Source of the DNA: Pomphorhynchus laevis
Taxonomy: Eukaryota; Acanthocephala; Palaeacanthocephala; Echinorhynchida; Pomphorhynchidae
Length of the DNA stretch: 64,000 nt
Reading direction: 5' to 3'
Assembly: GCA_012934845.2 (NCBI GenBank)
Contig: WNNJ02000064.1
Location: forward strand, 62,001 to 126,000
This document shows positions 41,982 through 52,380 of this stretch, piece by piece (positions within the stretch are counted from its first letter, which is position 1; every line of letters starts with the position of its first letter). A model generated the notes under the pieces. The model saw only the letters and a list, made by a program, of their open reading frames with translations, had not been told where the DNA came from and ran no database searches. The position numbers and the translations under genes were made by a program.

Positions 41982-44900
41982 TTAAAAGCGATTTTTCGCA
42001 CTACCAATTTATAAAAAACGTATTCCTTTCGGAATCCTGTGAGAAATTCAGTGCCCTCGTAACCAACGGATACGCATTTGTGCATATAAAGAATAACTAG
42101 AAGGTCTACACACGCAACAAGCCAGTAAAAACGCTTTCTGCACCTGAGTTTTGTTTAGCATCGTGAGGAATTGCTGGTGTCTTTATAGTTATCACAAAAG
42201 CAGTCGAAACGCACCCTAACCACTTCATCCGACTGACGATGACTGCTGGGTGGTTTGGGGCGTCTCGGAGTGATACAATAGACTGATGGAGCTGATGATC
42301 GAAGTCCAGTTTTGTAGCAACTCATATGGATTTAAAATCAATAGTAGCCTGTTTAGGCTCCTGGACCACAGTTAAAAGCGATTTTTCGCACTACCAATTT
42401 ATAAAAAACGTATTCCTTTCGGAATCCTGTGAGAAATTCAGTGCCCTCGTAACCAACGGATACGCATTTGTGCATATAAAGAATAACTAGAAGGTCTACA
42501 CACGCAACAAGCCAGTAAAAACGCTTTCTGCACCTGAGTTTTGTTTAGCATCGTGAGGAATTGCTGGTGTCTTTATAGTTATCACAAAAGCAGTCGAAAC
42601 GCACCCTAACCACTTCATCCGACTGACGATGACTGCTGGGTGGTTTGGGGCGTCTCGGAGTGATACAATAGACTGATGGAGCTGATGATCGAAGTCCAGT
42701 TTTGTAGCAACTCATATGGATTTAAAATCAATAGTAGCCTGTTTAGGCTCCTGGACCACAGTTAAAAGCGATTTTTCGCACTACCAATTTATAAAAAACG
42801 TATTCCTTTCGGAATCCTGTGAGAAATTCAGTGCCCTCGTAACCAACGGATACGCATTTGTGCATATAAAGAATAACTAGAAGGTCTACACACGCAACAA
42901 GCCAGTAAAAACGCTTTCTGCACCTGAGTTTTGTTTAGCATCGTGAGGAATTGCTGGTGTCTTTATAGTTATCACAAAAGCAGTCGAAACGCACCCTAAC
43001 CACTTCATCCGACTGACGATGACTGCTGGGTGGTTTGGGGCGTCTCGGAGTGATACAATAGACTGATGGAGCTGATGATCGAAGTCCAGTTTTGTAGCAA
43101 CTCATATGGATTTAAAATCAATAGTAGCCTGTTTAGGCTCCTGGACCACAGTTAAAAGCGATTTTTCGCACTACCAATTTATAAAAAACGTATTCCTTTC
43201 GGAATCCTGTGAGAAATTCAGTGCCCTCGTAACCAACGGATACGCATTTGTGCATATAAAGAATAACTAGAAGGTCTACACACGCAACAAGCCAGTAAAA
43301 ACGCTTTCTGCACCTGAGTTTTGTTTAGCATCGTGAGGAATTGCTGGTGTCTTTATAGTTATCACAAAAGCAGTCGAAACGCACCCTAACCACTTCATCC
43401 GACTGACGATGACTGCTGGGTGGTTTGGGGCGTCTCGGAGTGATACAATAGACTGATGGAGCTGATGATCGAAGTCCAGTTTTGTAGCAACTCATATGGA
43501 TTTAAAATCAATAGTAGCCTGTTTAGGCTCCTGGACCACAGTTAAAAGCGATTTTTCGCACTACCAATTTATAAAAAACGTATTCCTTTCGGAATCCTGT
43601 GAGAAATTCAGTGCCCTCGTAACCAACGGATACGCATTTGTGCATATAAAGAATAACTAGAAGGTCTACACACGCAACAAGCCAGTAAAAACGCTTTCTG
43701 CACCTGAGTTTTGTTTAGCATCGTGAGGAATTGCTGGTGTCTTTATAGTTATCACAAAAGCAGTCGAAACGCACCCTAACCACTTCATCCGACTGACGAT
43801 GACTGCTGGGTGGTTTGGGGCGTCTCGGAGTGATACAATAGACTGATGGAGCTGATGATCGAAGTCCAGTTTTGTAGCAACTCATATGGATTTAAAATCA
43901 ATAGTAGCCTGTTTAGGCTCCTGGACCACAGTTAAAAGCGATTTTTCGCACTACCAATTTATAAAAAACGTATTCCTTTCGGAATCCTGTGAGAAATTCA
44001 GTGCCCTCGTAACCAACGGATACGCATTTGTGCATATAAAGAATAACTAGAAGGTCTACACACGCAACAAGCCAGTAAAAACGCTTTCTGCACCTGAGTT
44101 TTGTTTAGCATCGTGAGGAATTGCTGGTGTCTTTATAGTTATCACAAAAGCAGTCGAAACGCACCCTAACCACTTCATCCGACTGACGATGACTGCTGGG
44201 TGGTTTGGGGCGTCTCGGAGTGATACAATAGACTGATGGAGCTGATGATCGAAGTCCAGTTTTGTAGCAACTCATATGGATTTAAAATCAATAGTAGCCT
44301 GTTTAGGCTCCTGGACCACAGTTAAAAGCGATTTTTCGCACTACCAATTTATAAAAAACGTATTCCTTTCGGAATCCTGTGAGAAATTCAGTGCCCTCGT
44401 AACCAACGGATACGCATTTGTGCATATAAAGAATAACTAGAAGGTCTACACACGCAACAAGCCAGTAAAAACGCTTTCTGCACCTGAGTTTTGTTTAGCA
44501 TCGTGAGGAATTGCTGGTGTCTTTATAGTTATCACAAAAGCAGTCGAAACGCACCCTAACCACTTCATCCGACTGACGATGACTGCTGGGTGGTTTGGGG
44601 CGTCTCGGAGTGATACAATAGACTGATGGAGCTGATGATCGAAGTCCAGTTTTGTAGCAACTCATATGGATTTAAAATCAATAGTAGCCTGTTTAGGCTC
44701 CTGGACCACAGTTAAAAGCGATTTTTCGCACTACCAATTTATAAAAAACGTATTCCTTTCGGAATCCTGTGAGAAATTCAGTGCCCTCGTAACCAACGGA
44801 TACGCATTTGTGCATATAAAGAATAACTAGAAGGTCTACACACGCAACAAGCCAGTAAAAACGCTTTCTGCACCTGAGTTTTGTTTAGCATCGTGAGGAA

Positions 44901-45903
44901 TTGCTGGTGTCTTTATAGTTATCACAAAAGCAGTCGAAACGCACCCTAACCACTTCATCCGACTGACGATGACTGCTGGGTGGTTTGGGGCGTCTCGGAG
45001 TGATACAATAGACTGATGGAGCTGATGATCGAAGTCCAGTTTTGTAGCAACTCATATGGATTTAAAATCAATAGTAGCCTGTTTAGGCTCCTGGACCACA
45101 GTTAAAAGCGATTTTTCGCACTACCAATTTATAAAAAACGTATTCCTTTCGGAATCCTGTGAGAAATTCAGTGCCCTCGTAACCAACGGATACGCATTTG
45201 TGCATATAAAGAATAACTAGAAGGTCTACACACGCAACAAGCCAGTAAAAACGCTTTCTGCACCTGAGTTTTGTTTAGCATCGTGAGGAATTGCTGGTGT
45301 CTTTATAGTTATCACAAAAGCAGTCGAAACGCACCCTAACCACTTCATCCGACTGACGATGACTGCTGGGTGGTTTGGGGCGTCTCGGAGTGATACAATA
45401 GACTGATGGAGCTGATGATCGAAGTCCAGTTTTGTAGCAACTCATATGGATTTAAAATCAATAGTAGCCTGTTTAGGCTCCTGGACCACAGTTAAAAGCG
45501 ATTTTTCGCACTACCAATTTATAAAAAACGTATTCCTTTCGGAATCCTGTGAGAAATTCAGTGCCCTCGTAACCAACGGATACGCATTTGTGCATATAAA
45601 GAATAACTAGAAGGTCTACACACGCAACAAGCCAGTAAAAACGCTTTCTGCACCTGAGTTTTGTTTAGCATCGTGAGGAATTGCTGGTGTCTTTATAGTT
45701 ATCACAAAAGCAGTCGAAACGCACCCTAACCACTTCATCCGACTGACGATGACTGCTGGGTGGTTTGGGGCGTCTCGGAGTGATACAATAGACTGATGGA
45801 GCTGATGATCGAAGTCCAGTTTTGTAGCAACTCATATGGATTTAAAATCAATAGTAGCCTGTTTAGGCTCCTGGACCACAGTTAAAAGCGATTTTTCGCA
45901 CTA

Positions 45904-45906
<3 letters not shown>
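41979..45906 (+). repeat. 390-bp satellite, ten apparently identical copies plus a partial one
   Basis: The string GTTAAAAGCGATTTTTCGCA starts at 41981, 42371, 42761 and every 390 bp to 45881. The monomers look identical by eye. Each has TTAAAAGCGATTTTTCGC near its start and a motif GCAGTC, GAAA, 23 nt, CTGACGA, T, GACTGC (42200-42246 in the first). No open frame of note exists. Diverged monomers lie at 32288-32748 and 46141-46375. The perfect identity indicates very recent amplification or an assembly effect. Confidence 0.95.

Positions 45907-45966
<60 letters not shown>
45907..45966. repeat. (TA)n microsatellite bordering the satellite on the right
   Basis: About 30 units, replacing the TTTATAAAAA that normally follows CTACCAA in the monomer. 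Confidence 0.98.
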
Positions 45967-45968
<2 letters not shown>

Positions 45969-46038
45969 CAATAATAATTGAAAACAGGAACTGCTTTCCT
46001 GTAGGGATAACTAGTATCAATTATTATTGCGATATATA
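45961..46038. repeat. 78-bp inverted-repeat element in the (TA)n tract
   Basis: The arms ATATCGCAATAATAATTGA and TCAATTATTATTGCGATAT (about 19 bp, perfect) enclose about 35 bp that contain a second small hairpin (CAGGAACTGCTTTCCTG). It is flanked by TA on both sides and resembles a very small MITE. Confidence 0.7.
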
Positions 46039-46140
46039 TAAAAAATGAATCTCGAAAGGCAGATCCGGGAAATCAGTTATCACTATGCTACATGTAATAT
46101 GTACACTAGCAAATCTTATATATATTCCTACTAAAAATTA

Positions 46141-46375
46141 GTAAAATAAGGCATTCTTTATTTAATCCTGTGAGAAATCCAGTGCCCTCGTAATCAACGG
46201 ATACACATTTGTGCTCTTTATAAAGAATAACTAGAATGTCCACGCGCAACAAGCCAGTAAACACGCTTTATGCACCTGAGCTGGGTTATCATCGTGAGGA
46301 ATTGCTGGCTTCTTTATAGTTATCACAAAAGCAGTCGAAACGCACCCTAACCATTTAATCCGTAAGTGTAAGGAA
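46141..46375 (+). repeat. Diverged partial monomer of the 390-bp satellite
   Basis: It contains AATCCTGTGAGAAATCCAGT, AACAAGCCAGTAAACACGC and AGCAGTCGAAACGCACCCTA with several substitutions relative to the array. It stops near CATTTAATCCGTAAG. From 46376 to 46700 nothing is recognised except TATATTGATGAATATATAT repeats at 46590-46635. Confidence 0.85.
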
Positions 46376-46699
46376 ATTTAGATCAGGTGAATTATCAACC
46401 CGCAGGGATAGCTAATGCACAAGTGTAAATTTTTTTAACGGAAAATCCCCATATCATTTTACATAGGAATTGAAAGATTTTCTTCGATAAGTACTCAAGA
46501 ACAAATCATGTTTCCAAGACAAAAGTTCTAAAAAGTGCAATAGTTTGTAATATCTGCAATATTTCTATGTCAGAGACGATATCTAATAAATATATTGATG
46601 AATATATATTTTTGATTATATATTGATGAATATATATATTTTTTGGTCTCACGATTACAATGACCAAAAAATATAAGAAGGGCAGAATCAATAACTCAT

Positions 46700-48290
46700 T
46701 ATCTGACGACTGTTACACTCAGTTAGAAGTAGGCTGCGATGCGCCAAACTGTGATGTGTGGAGCATTGTCAAAGTCAAGAGTAAAGATCAGGCGATATAT
46801 CACTTGCGATCATTCATGTGCGGCTTTTGACATCTCCCCATACCTGATCAAAGCTTTATCGAGTTACCTGGCACCATTCCTGACTATTATCTTTGATAAA
46901 ATTCTGGCCACTGGCAGTGTCCCAGAAGATTGGAAAACTGCAACCGTTGTTCCTATTCCCAAAAAAAAATTTTGCATCATCCTGTGGTGATTATAGGCCA
47001 ATAAGCTTAACCTCTTCTCTGTGCAAAGTTCTCGAACGCGCCATCAGCACTAGAGTCTACGATCATCTTGTCTCTCTTGGTATACTATCGTCCGCTCAAC
47101 ATGGTTTTCGTCACTCCCGTTCTTGTTTGACGAACTTGCTTACCGCGCGCGAAACTTGGACCCAGTCGTTAAGTTTTGGTAGCTCACTCGATATAATCTT
47201 TATTGATTTTTCGAAAGCCTTCGATCGCGTCCCTCATGATGGGATGATTAGGTTGTTAGCACACTACGGAGTATCCTCCATGTTATGCAATTGGATTCGT
47301 GATTTTTTGGACGGGAGATCATTTCAGGTGAGGGTTGGCAATAGCATGTCTTCTACTAGGTTAGTTAAATCCGGAGTTCCGCAAGGTACAGTCCTTGGTC
47401 CCTTGCTTTTTATTATATTTCTCAATGATCTTCTGTTACGCATAAACAGTCCCTGCCTGGCATTCGCAGACGATGTGAAAGTGTGGTGCGATAGCATCTC
47501 AGATCCTGATGGCCGGCATCTACAACATGATCTCCAGACAATCTACGACTGGAGCAGTGCTACCGGTATGACCATAAATGTAGATAAGTGCGTTCATATG
47601 AAACTCGGCAAATGTAAATCTGATCATGAATTCTATTTAGGATGTTATAAGCTTCACAACATTTCTGTTCATAGAGACCTAGGGATTATTTTGAATAACG
47701 ACCTTAAAACACGACCGAATACCGATTATATCTACGGTAAAGCCATGAAGGCCTTGTATTGTATTAAGAACACATTTAGTAAGCTGCATCCAAAATTATT
47801 TAAACATCTCTACTGTGCGTTAGTCCGTCCGCATGTGGAATACTGCATCGCATCAACTTTTCCATCCACCAAGGCTGAGATGAAAAAGACCGAGTCGATT
47901 TTACGTAGAGGAACCAAACTTTGCATTACATCTCTTTATTCTTACAATGAGCGCCTAGCTTGCTTAAAAATGCCTTCAACGGCCCAGAGGCTACTATATT
48001 TAGATCTTGTAGCGATGTGGCATTTGGTTCGTGGAAAAGAGGGGTTCCCATCCAATTCGATAAAATTGAGAAATTCGCGTCGCAGAGGTCACTCCCTTAC
48101 GTTATTTAAATTCCCCCATGGCAAAATAAGGAGTGTGAGTAGGCTTTCCCACCGCGCATTGAATGTTTGGAATTCGCTGCCTGAAGACGTCGTCAATGCT
48201 ACTAGCAATAGACACTTCAAGAAGATGCTGCTGAAGTGGATTGTGAACTCTAATTTGGATTCGTGGATGTATTTTAATTGATGTTTTAAA
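46700..48290 (+). mobile_element. CR1-like LINE, family C copy on plus strand, 5'-truncated
   Basis: It holds the complete RT through the stop of ORF2 (48281) and a short 3' UTR with GAACAGTTGAAACAGCC. The first readable block is AAFDISPYLIKALSSYLAPF in the frame 46739-46990. ORF1 and the endonuclease are absent. It is the best-preserved RT of this family in the window. Confidence 0.85.
46893..48281 (+). CDS. Reverse transcriptase of the CR1-like family C LINE
   Basis: This 462-codon frame is open from before RT motif 1 to the natural stop. It contains CGDYRPISLTSSLCKVLER, QHGFRHSRSCLTNLL, motif A IIFIDFSKAFDRVPHD, motif B SGVPQGTVLGPLLF, motif C LAFADDVKVW (FADD) and the thumb block NVWNSLPEDVV near the end. 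The first about 30 residues of this frame are out of phase. The true upstream sequence (VPEDWKTATVVPIPKKK) lies in the other frame, and the two meet at a run of nine A at about 46960-46970, so one A-run slip separates them. The RT core itself looks intact. Confidence 0.88.
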   Translation: MIKFWPLAVSQKIGKLQPLFLFPKKNFASSCGDYRPISLTSSLCKVLERAISTRVYDHLVSLGILSSAQHGFRHSRSCLTNLLTARETWTQSLSFGSSLDIIFIDFSKAFDRVPHDGMIRLLAHYGVSSMLCNWIRDFLDGRSFQVRVGNSMSSTRLVKSGVPQGTVLGPLLFIIFLNDLLLRINSPCLAFADDVKVWCDSISDPDGRHLQHDLQTIYDWSSATGMTINVDKCVHMKLGKCKSDHEFYLGCYKLHNISVHRDLGIILNNDLKTRPNTDYIYGKAMKALYCIKNTFSKLHPKLFKHLYCALVRPHVEYCIASTFPSTKAEMKKTESILRRGTKLCITSLYSYNERLACLKMPSTAQRLLYLDLVAMWHLVRGKEGFPSNSIKLRNSRRRGHSLTLFKFPHGKIRSVSRLSHRALNVWNSLPEDVVNATSNRHFKKMLLKWIVNSNLDSWMYFN

Positions 48291-48789
48291 ATGTAATTTG
48301 TGAACAGTTGAAACAGCCATTTGCGGCTAGTAACTTGTACACTATAATAATATACGGATACCTCATTCCAAGATTATATCAAATTAATATGTAGATATAA
48401 TTCTATATATCTTTTCTTCCTTTTTACCATATCTTTTCCCTTTCCCCTTTTACCCTTTTCAGTTACTTTTTCCACATTTCCTCAAGAGGATAAGTGATAC
48501 TGTCCCCCAAGCGAAGGTCTGCATTTTTGTCTATAATAAAAGTTACAGCATTTGTCTTTAACACATTGCGGCAACTATTAATTCATATTAGTAACACATT
48601 CATTCATAACAGTATTAATTCAGAAATACATTCATGGTACGGTAAAACAAGCTACATCTGTAGATCCTACAATCCGGGTTCAAACTAAAAATTAGAATTC
48701 TATTGGGACAAACATGTAGAGCTAATGCCAGGATTAATGAGAATTTAGATTTTAACGAAAATTAATGAAATTCAATGAAAATTAATTTA

Positions 48790-49204
48790 AATTGAATGTT
48801 TCATCATAGTAAATTTAAACGATTCACCAAGTCCAAACAGTCTCATTCGGATTAAACATGATGCTGATTCAGTAAAGCAAGTTATTTCAACTGTTCTCAC
48901 AACAAAGATATCAGTCGAACAAAATAGACAGGTAATACACCTCTTTGGAGTTGGGAAGAAACAAGATGGTACCAGACCAAGGCTTTTGAAAGTTGTTGTT
49001 GATAGCCCCGAGACTAGTAAGCAAATCATCAAGAATTCATTTAAGTTAATGGGCTACAATATCAGACTTCTAACTTACCTTATCACTGAAGATAGAAACA
49101 GATTGAAATCTGCAAGGAACGAGCTTCAACATAGAATTCAAAACGGTGAAAAAGATCTAATTGTGCTGAATACAGTCGACCGGGAATCCGTCACGTTCGA
49201 ATAA
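48790..49204 (+). pseudogene. ORF1 fragment of a CR1-like family C LINE
   Basis: The plus strand reads LFGVGKKQDGTRPRLLKVVV, then SFKLMGYNIRLLTYLITEDR and LQHRIQNGEKDLIVLN. It is equivalent to FRIGKRATLSNIPWLLKAVF at 57150 and RLGRPTKDYLGRPRLLKVIF at 60790, both minus. It is the C-terminal RNA-binding part of ORF1. The N-terminus is missing and no ORF2 follows. Confidence 0.75.
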
Positions 49205-49439
49205 CATATCCCTAAAACATAAAATATCAGGACATACTATACTAGTACGGACTAATGGAACTCATATATTGCGCAAGCGGTCCTTATAAGACAATTTCCA
49301 GAGGAAATGGCACGATATCGTCAACCTACGGAGGAAATTTTCAAGCTTATTCATCTCATTACGTGTACATAGAAATACTGCAGGGATACAATATTCAATA
49401 ATAGAACGAATAAGTGAATTCTATATTATTTTAAGACAG

Positions 49440-50260
49440 GAAGGCAATCAGTTACAAAAACACATCTGGACCACATAGCTAAGTTGCCTGGTCGTTTGGA
49501 TGATTCTGGCCGTGTTTGGACGACTCTTCAATGACTCATGCACAAGTATTCCCAAATATCCTGTGCATTGTACCTGCGTAATTGTCTCGGAACCTAATTT
49601 ATATCTGAAAGGAAATTTCTTATGTCCTAAGTGCATGTGGCAGCACTTTGATATATTTAGCATCAGTCCTGTATCATTACTCCACATAACAATATTGTTT
49701 AAATCTTCCTGGAGCATAAAACAGTCATGATACGATTGAATGCACCGCCATAACTTGAGGTCATCCGCAAACGCTAGAATATTGCATTTCAGTCTTAATA
49801 ACATATCCTGAAGGAAAATGTTGAATAGTAAAGGGCCGAGAAACGTACCTTGAGGCACTTTGGAACAAGCATGACGTTGTGAAGAAACACTACTGCCTAG
49901 CCTCACTTGATATGTCCGACTCTTCAAGAACGAACTAATCCAACGAACTACATGGGGATCGATACCGTATTTAGCCAAAACTACTAGCAGAGGATCATGT
50001 GGTACTCGGTCAAACGCCCGGCTAAAATCGATAAAAATTACATCGACCCCACACACATCCACTACTACATCTGTCCAATTTTCACAAGCCATTATTAAAT
50101 TACTGAGGCATGATCGACCAGTGCGAAATCCATGTTGAGAAGGGTGTAGAAGTTTAAGTATATCCATATGAGAAGTTATGTATTTATGCACGAACCTTTC
50201 AAGACATTTACATGCAACGCTTGTCAGACTTACAGGACGATAATAAAGCTAGGATTAATA
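49440..50260 (-). mobile_element. CR1-like LINE, family C RT fragment
   Basis: The frame 50191-49448 is open for 247 codons: QHGFRTGRSCLSNLIMACEN, motif A IFIDFSRAFDRVPHD, motif B SKVPQGTFLGPLLF (Gly of GVPQG changed to Lys), motif C LAFADDLKLW. Upstream, 50255-50195 reads YYRPVSLTSVACKCLERF. It is truncated at both ends. It differs from the 46.9-kb copy enough to be a separate subfamily. Confidence 0.8.
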
Positions 50261-50619
50261 AAAATTTAGATTTTTTATATTTCTGAGCGTAGATTGGCAA
50301 ACATTAGATTGTACATAATGGCACAAGTGTCATTTTGGGGTTATATAATACACTAGATCTAAGTAATTTATAAATATTGAATGCTGGGTTAATTAATTTT
50401 GTAAGAACAAAACAAAGCTGGAGTTTATTATCTATTGGGAGTAGATAATGCACAAGTATATTATCTATACATAAATATATGATAATATGAAACTTATCTG
50501 AATAAATTATCTTGATATCAATACATTTTTATAAAATTTTATTTATTATTCCGTATTTTGACTGATTTTTCATTTTTAATAAAGATTTAAATCAATTTAT
50601 AATTTAATTTAAATTTGCT

Positions 50620-50870
50620 TATATTGTATATTATTCTAATACAAATTTATTGTTTATTATCCATCCATAAAGATTTTCTGCTTTATTTAAATTTATTTTT
50701 AATAATCTTTTGCTAATTTTTACAGTTTTCTGTTTGATTTTTTTTATAGTAACCTAGTTTAAAATATGTAAAAGAGACTATATTTTGTATTATAAATAAA
50801 TTGAAAAATTACAATATTTTCATCTTATAAAAGAATTGTTATAACCCCGAATTATGTTGCAAAGTTTTAT
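50620..50870 (-). mobile_element. Naiad-like 3' end fragment
   Basis: The stretch 50640-50775 matches 5875-6010 (TTATTATCCATCCATAAAG, then TATAGTAACCTAGTTTAAAA), the last RT codons in minus orientation. The adjoining 50776-50870 (AAATTGAAAAATTACAATAT, TTATAACCCCGA) recurs at 55355-55430. Confidence 0.65.
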
Positions 50871-50879
50871 TTTATGAGT

Positions 50880-51290
50880 GCAATATTTATTATCTATAAA
50901 AAAGAAATATTCAAATCACATCAGTTAACTGACTATACATATTTGGTAGACTCAGATATATTAAATTTATATAAAATATAAATTCAAAAAAGTAATTTAA
51001 TATAATTTATATTAAATTTAAATTTAAAATAGTAAATATTTTAATCTTAAGAGATTAAAATATCTTTTAAGATTATTTTAATTTATTTAATTTTTTTTAT
51101 TTATTTTTTTCTTTCTTCGTACAGAAAAATGGTTTCTATTATTGTTCTTATTACAATAAGAACTACCGCAAATGTGACTTCGATTGATGACTTTATCTTC
51201 ATAAAGTCATCTTAATCGTTCCGTTCAAATTAGAGGAAGATAATATTTAGTTAAATACCGCCTTTTTCGGGTTCTCTATTTTGCATAACG
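50880..51290. other. AT-rich spacer
   Basis: No gene is seen. A TTAGTTAAATACCGCC string at about 51248 recurs as TTAGTTAAATACCACC near 51521. Confidence 0.4.
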
Positions 51291-51293
51291 GAT

Positions 51294-51934
51294 GGTATTA
51301 GTAAGATACGTATGTGCTTATTTGGTTTTTGACCGAGAATAATCATATTACGAGATATTTAATTTTTATTCTTAAGAAAAAATTTAAAAATAAAAATGTG
51401 TAGTGAATATTACTACATGAAACGTTAAATATATCATCACTAGACAATTGTTCTATTAATAGACAATTGGAATAATTAAAAAATCTACTTGTCAGGTAAG
51501 GGTTCGAATATTAGGGTAATATTTAGTTAAATACCACCTTGATCGAAGAAGATGCTAACAGAAGTTATCGAAATATCAAAAATAATTACGTCTTTCCTTT
51601 GATCCAGCTCCAATAAGTATTTATCAATAATAGATCAGTATCTACTATTTAAAACAATTGCAAACGTTTAACAAAGAAATGAAAACAAAACCCAAAATCC
51701 AAATTGAATTGGATAATAAGATTATCACATTCAATAACATTTATTCAAAATAATATTTTGCATGAATATATAAAGGTATTAGTAAGATACGTATGTGCTT
51801 ATTTGGTTTTTGACCGAGAATAATCATATTACGAGATATTTAATTTTTATTCTTAAGAAAAAATTTAAAAATAAAAATGTGTAGTGAATATTACTACATG
51901 AAACGTTAAATATATCATCACTAGACAATTGTTC
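51294..51934. repeat. Identical 160-bp direct repeats 481 bp apart
   Basis: 51294-51453 and 51775-51934 appear identical (both from GGTATTAGTAAGATACG to ACAATTGTTC). The 321 bp between them carry a decayed GATGCTAAC...GTTATCGAAATAT motif (51549-51575) like the cores of the palindromic repeats at 15.9 and 16.8 kb. No coding sequence is present. It could be a tandem duplication or a small element with terminal repeats of Penelope type. From 51935 to 52380 nothing is recognised. Confidence 0.75.
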
Positions 51935-52380
51935 ATAACACAAAAAGTATATCAAGTGAAAGTTAAAAAAATTATGATTAAAATTATTTTTTAGGATAAT
52001 TTTTCAATTATGCACACAACGATTTTTTCATAATATTTAAATCAGCGGAGGCGAATATATCAACTATCAAAATTTTAGCTCGATTAAACTCGCAGTTGAA
52101 GATAAATGTAATGTTCTATTTGAGAAGATGTTCAATTTAGGTTTTCATTGTAGTAATGAAAAAATAAATCATCTTGATTAAATGTTTTAACTTAAAATAA
52201 GTCTTTAATGCCGTATAAAAGTTTTTCAAAGAGAGGTAAGCTATTTAACGCGAATTTAGCCGCCAATAATAAAAGCATATAATAAAATTTATAATAAAAA
52301 TTAGAGGATAACAGAAGGAACTGTTATGATATTATGTTTCAGCCTCTATTCATCGACGTTATCGTTAAAAAAGATTTATT

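Noticed and set aside
42270-42320. CTGATGGAGCTGATGATCGAAG in the satellite as a second hammerhead
   Set aside because: The CTGATGA box is only partly matched, no stem II separates it from GAAG, and stem I pairing is absent.
41979-45906. Regularly spaced repeats resembling a CRISPR array
   Set aside because: The whole 390-bp period is repeated without unique spacers, and the setting is an animal genome. It is a tandem satellite.
51294-51934. A small LTR retrotransposon with identical LTRs
   Set aside because: There is no primer-binding site, polypurine tract or coding sequence, and the internal motif points to Penelope-type repeats or a simple duplication.
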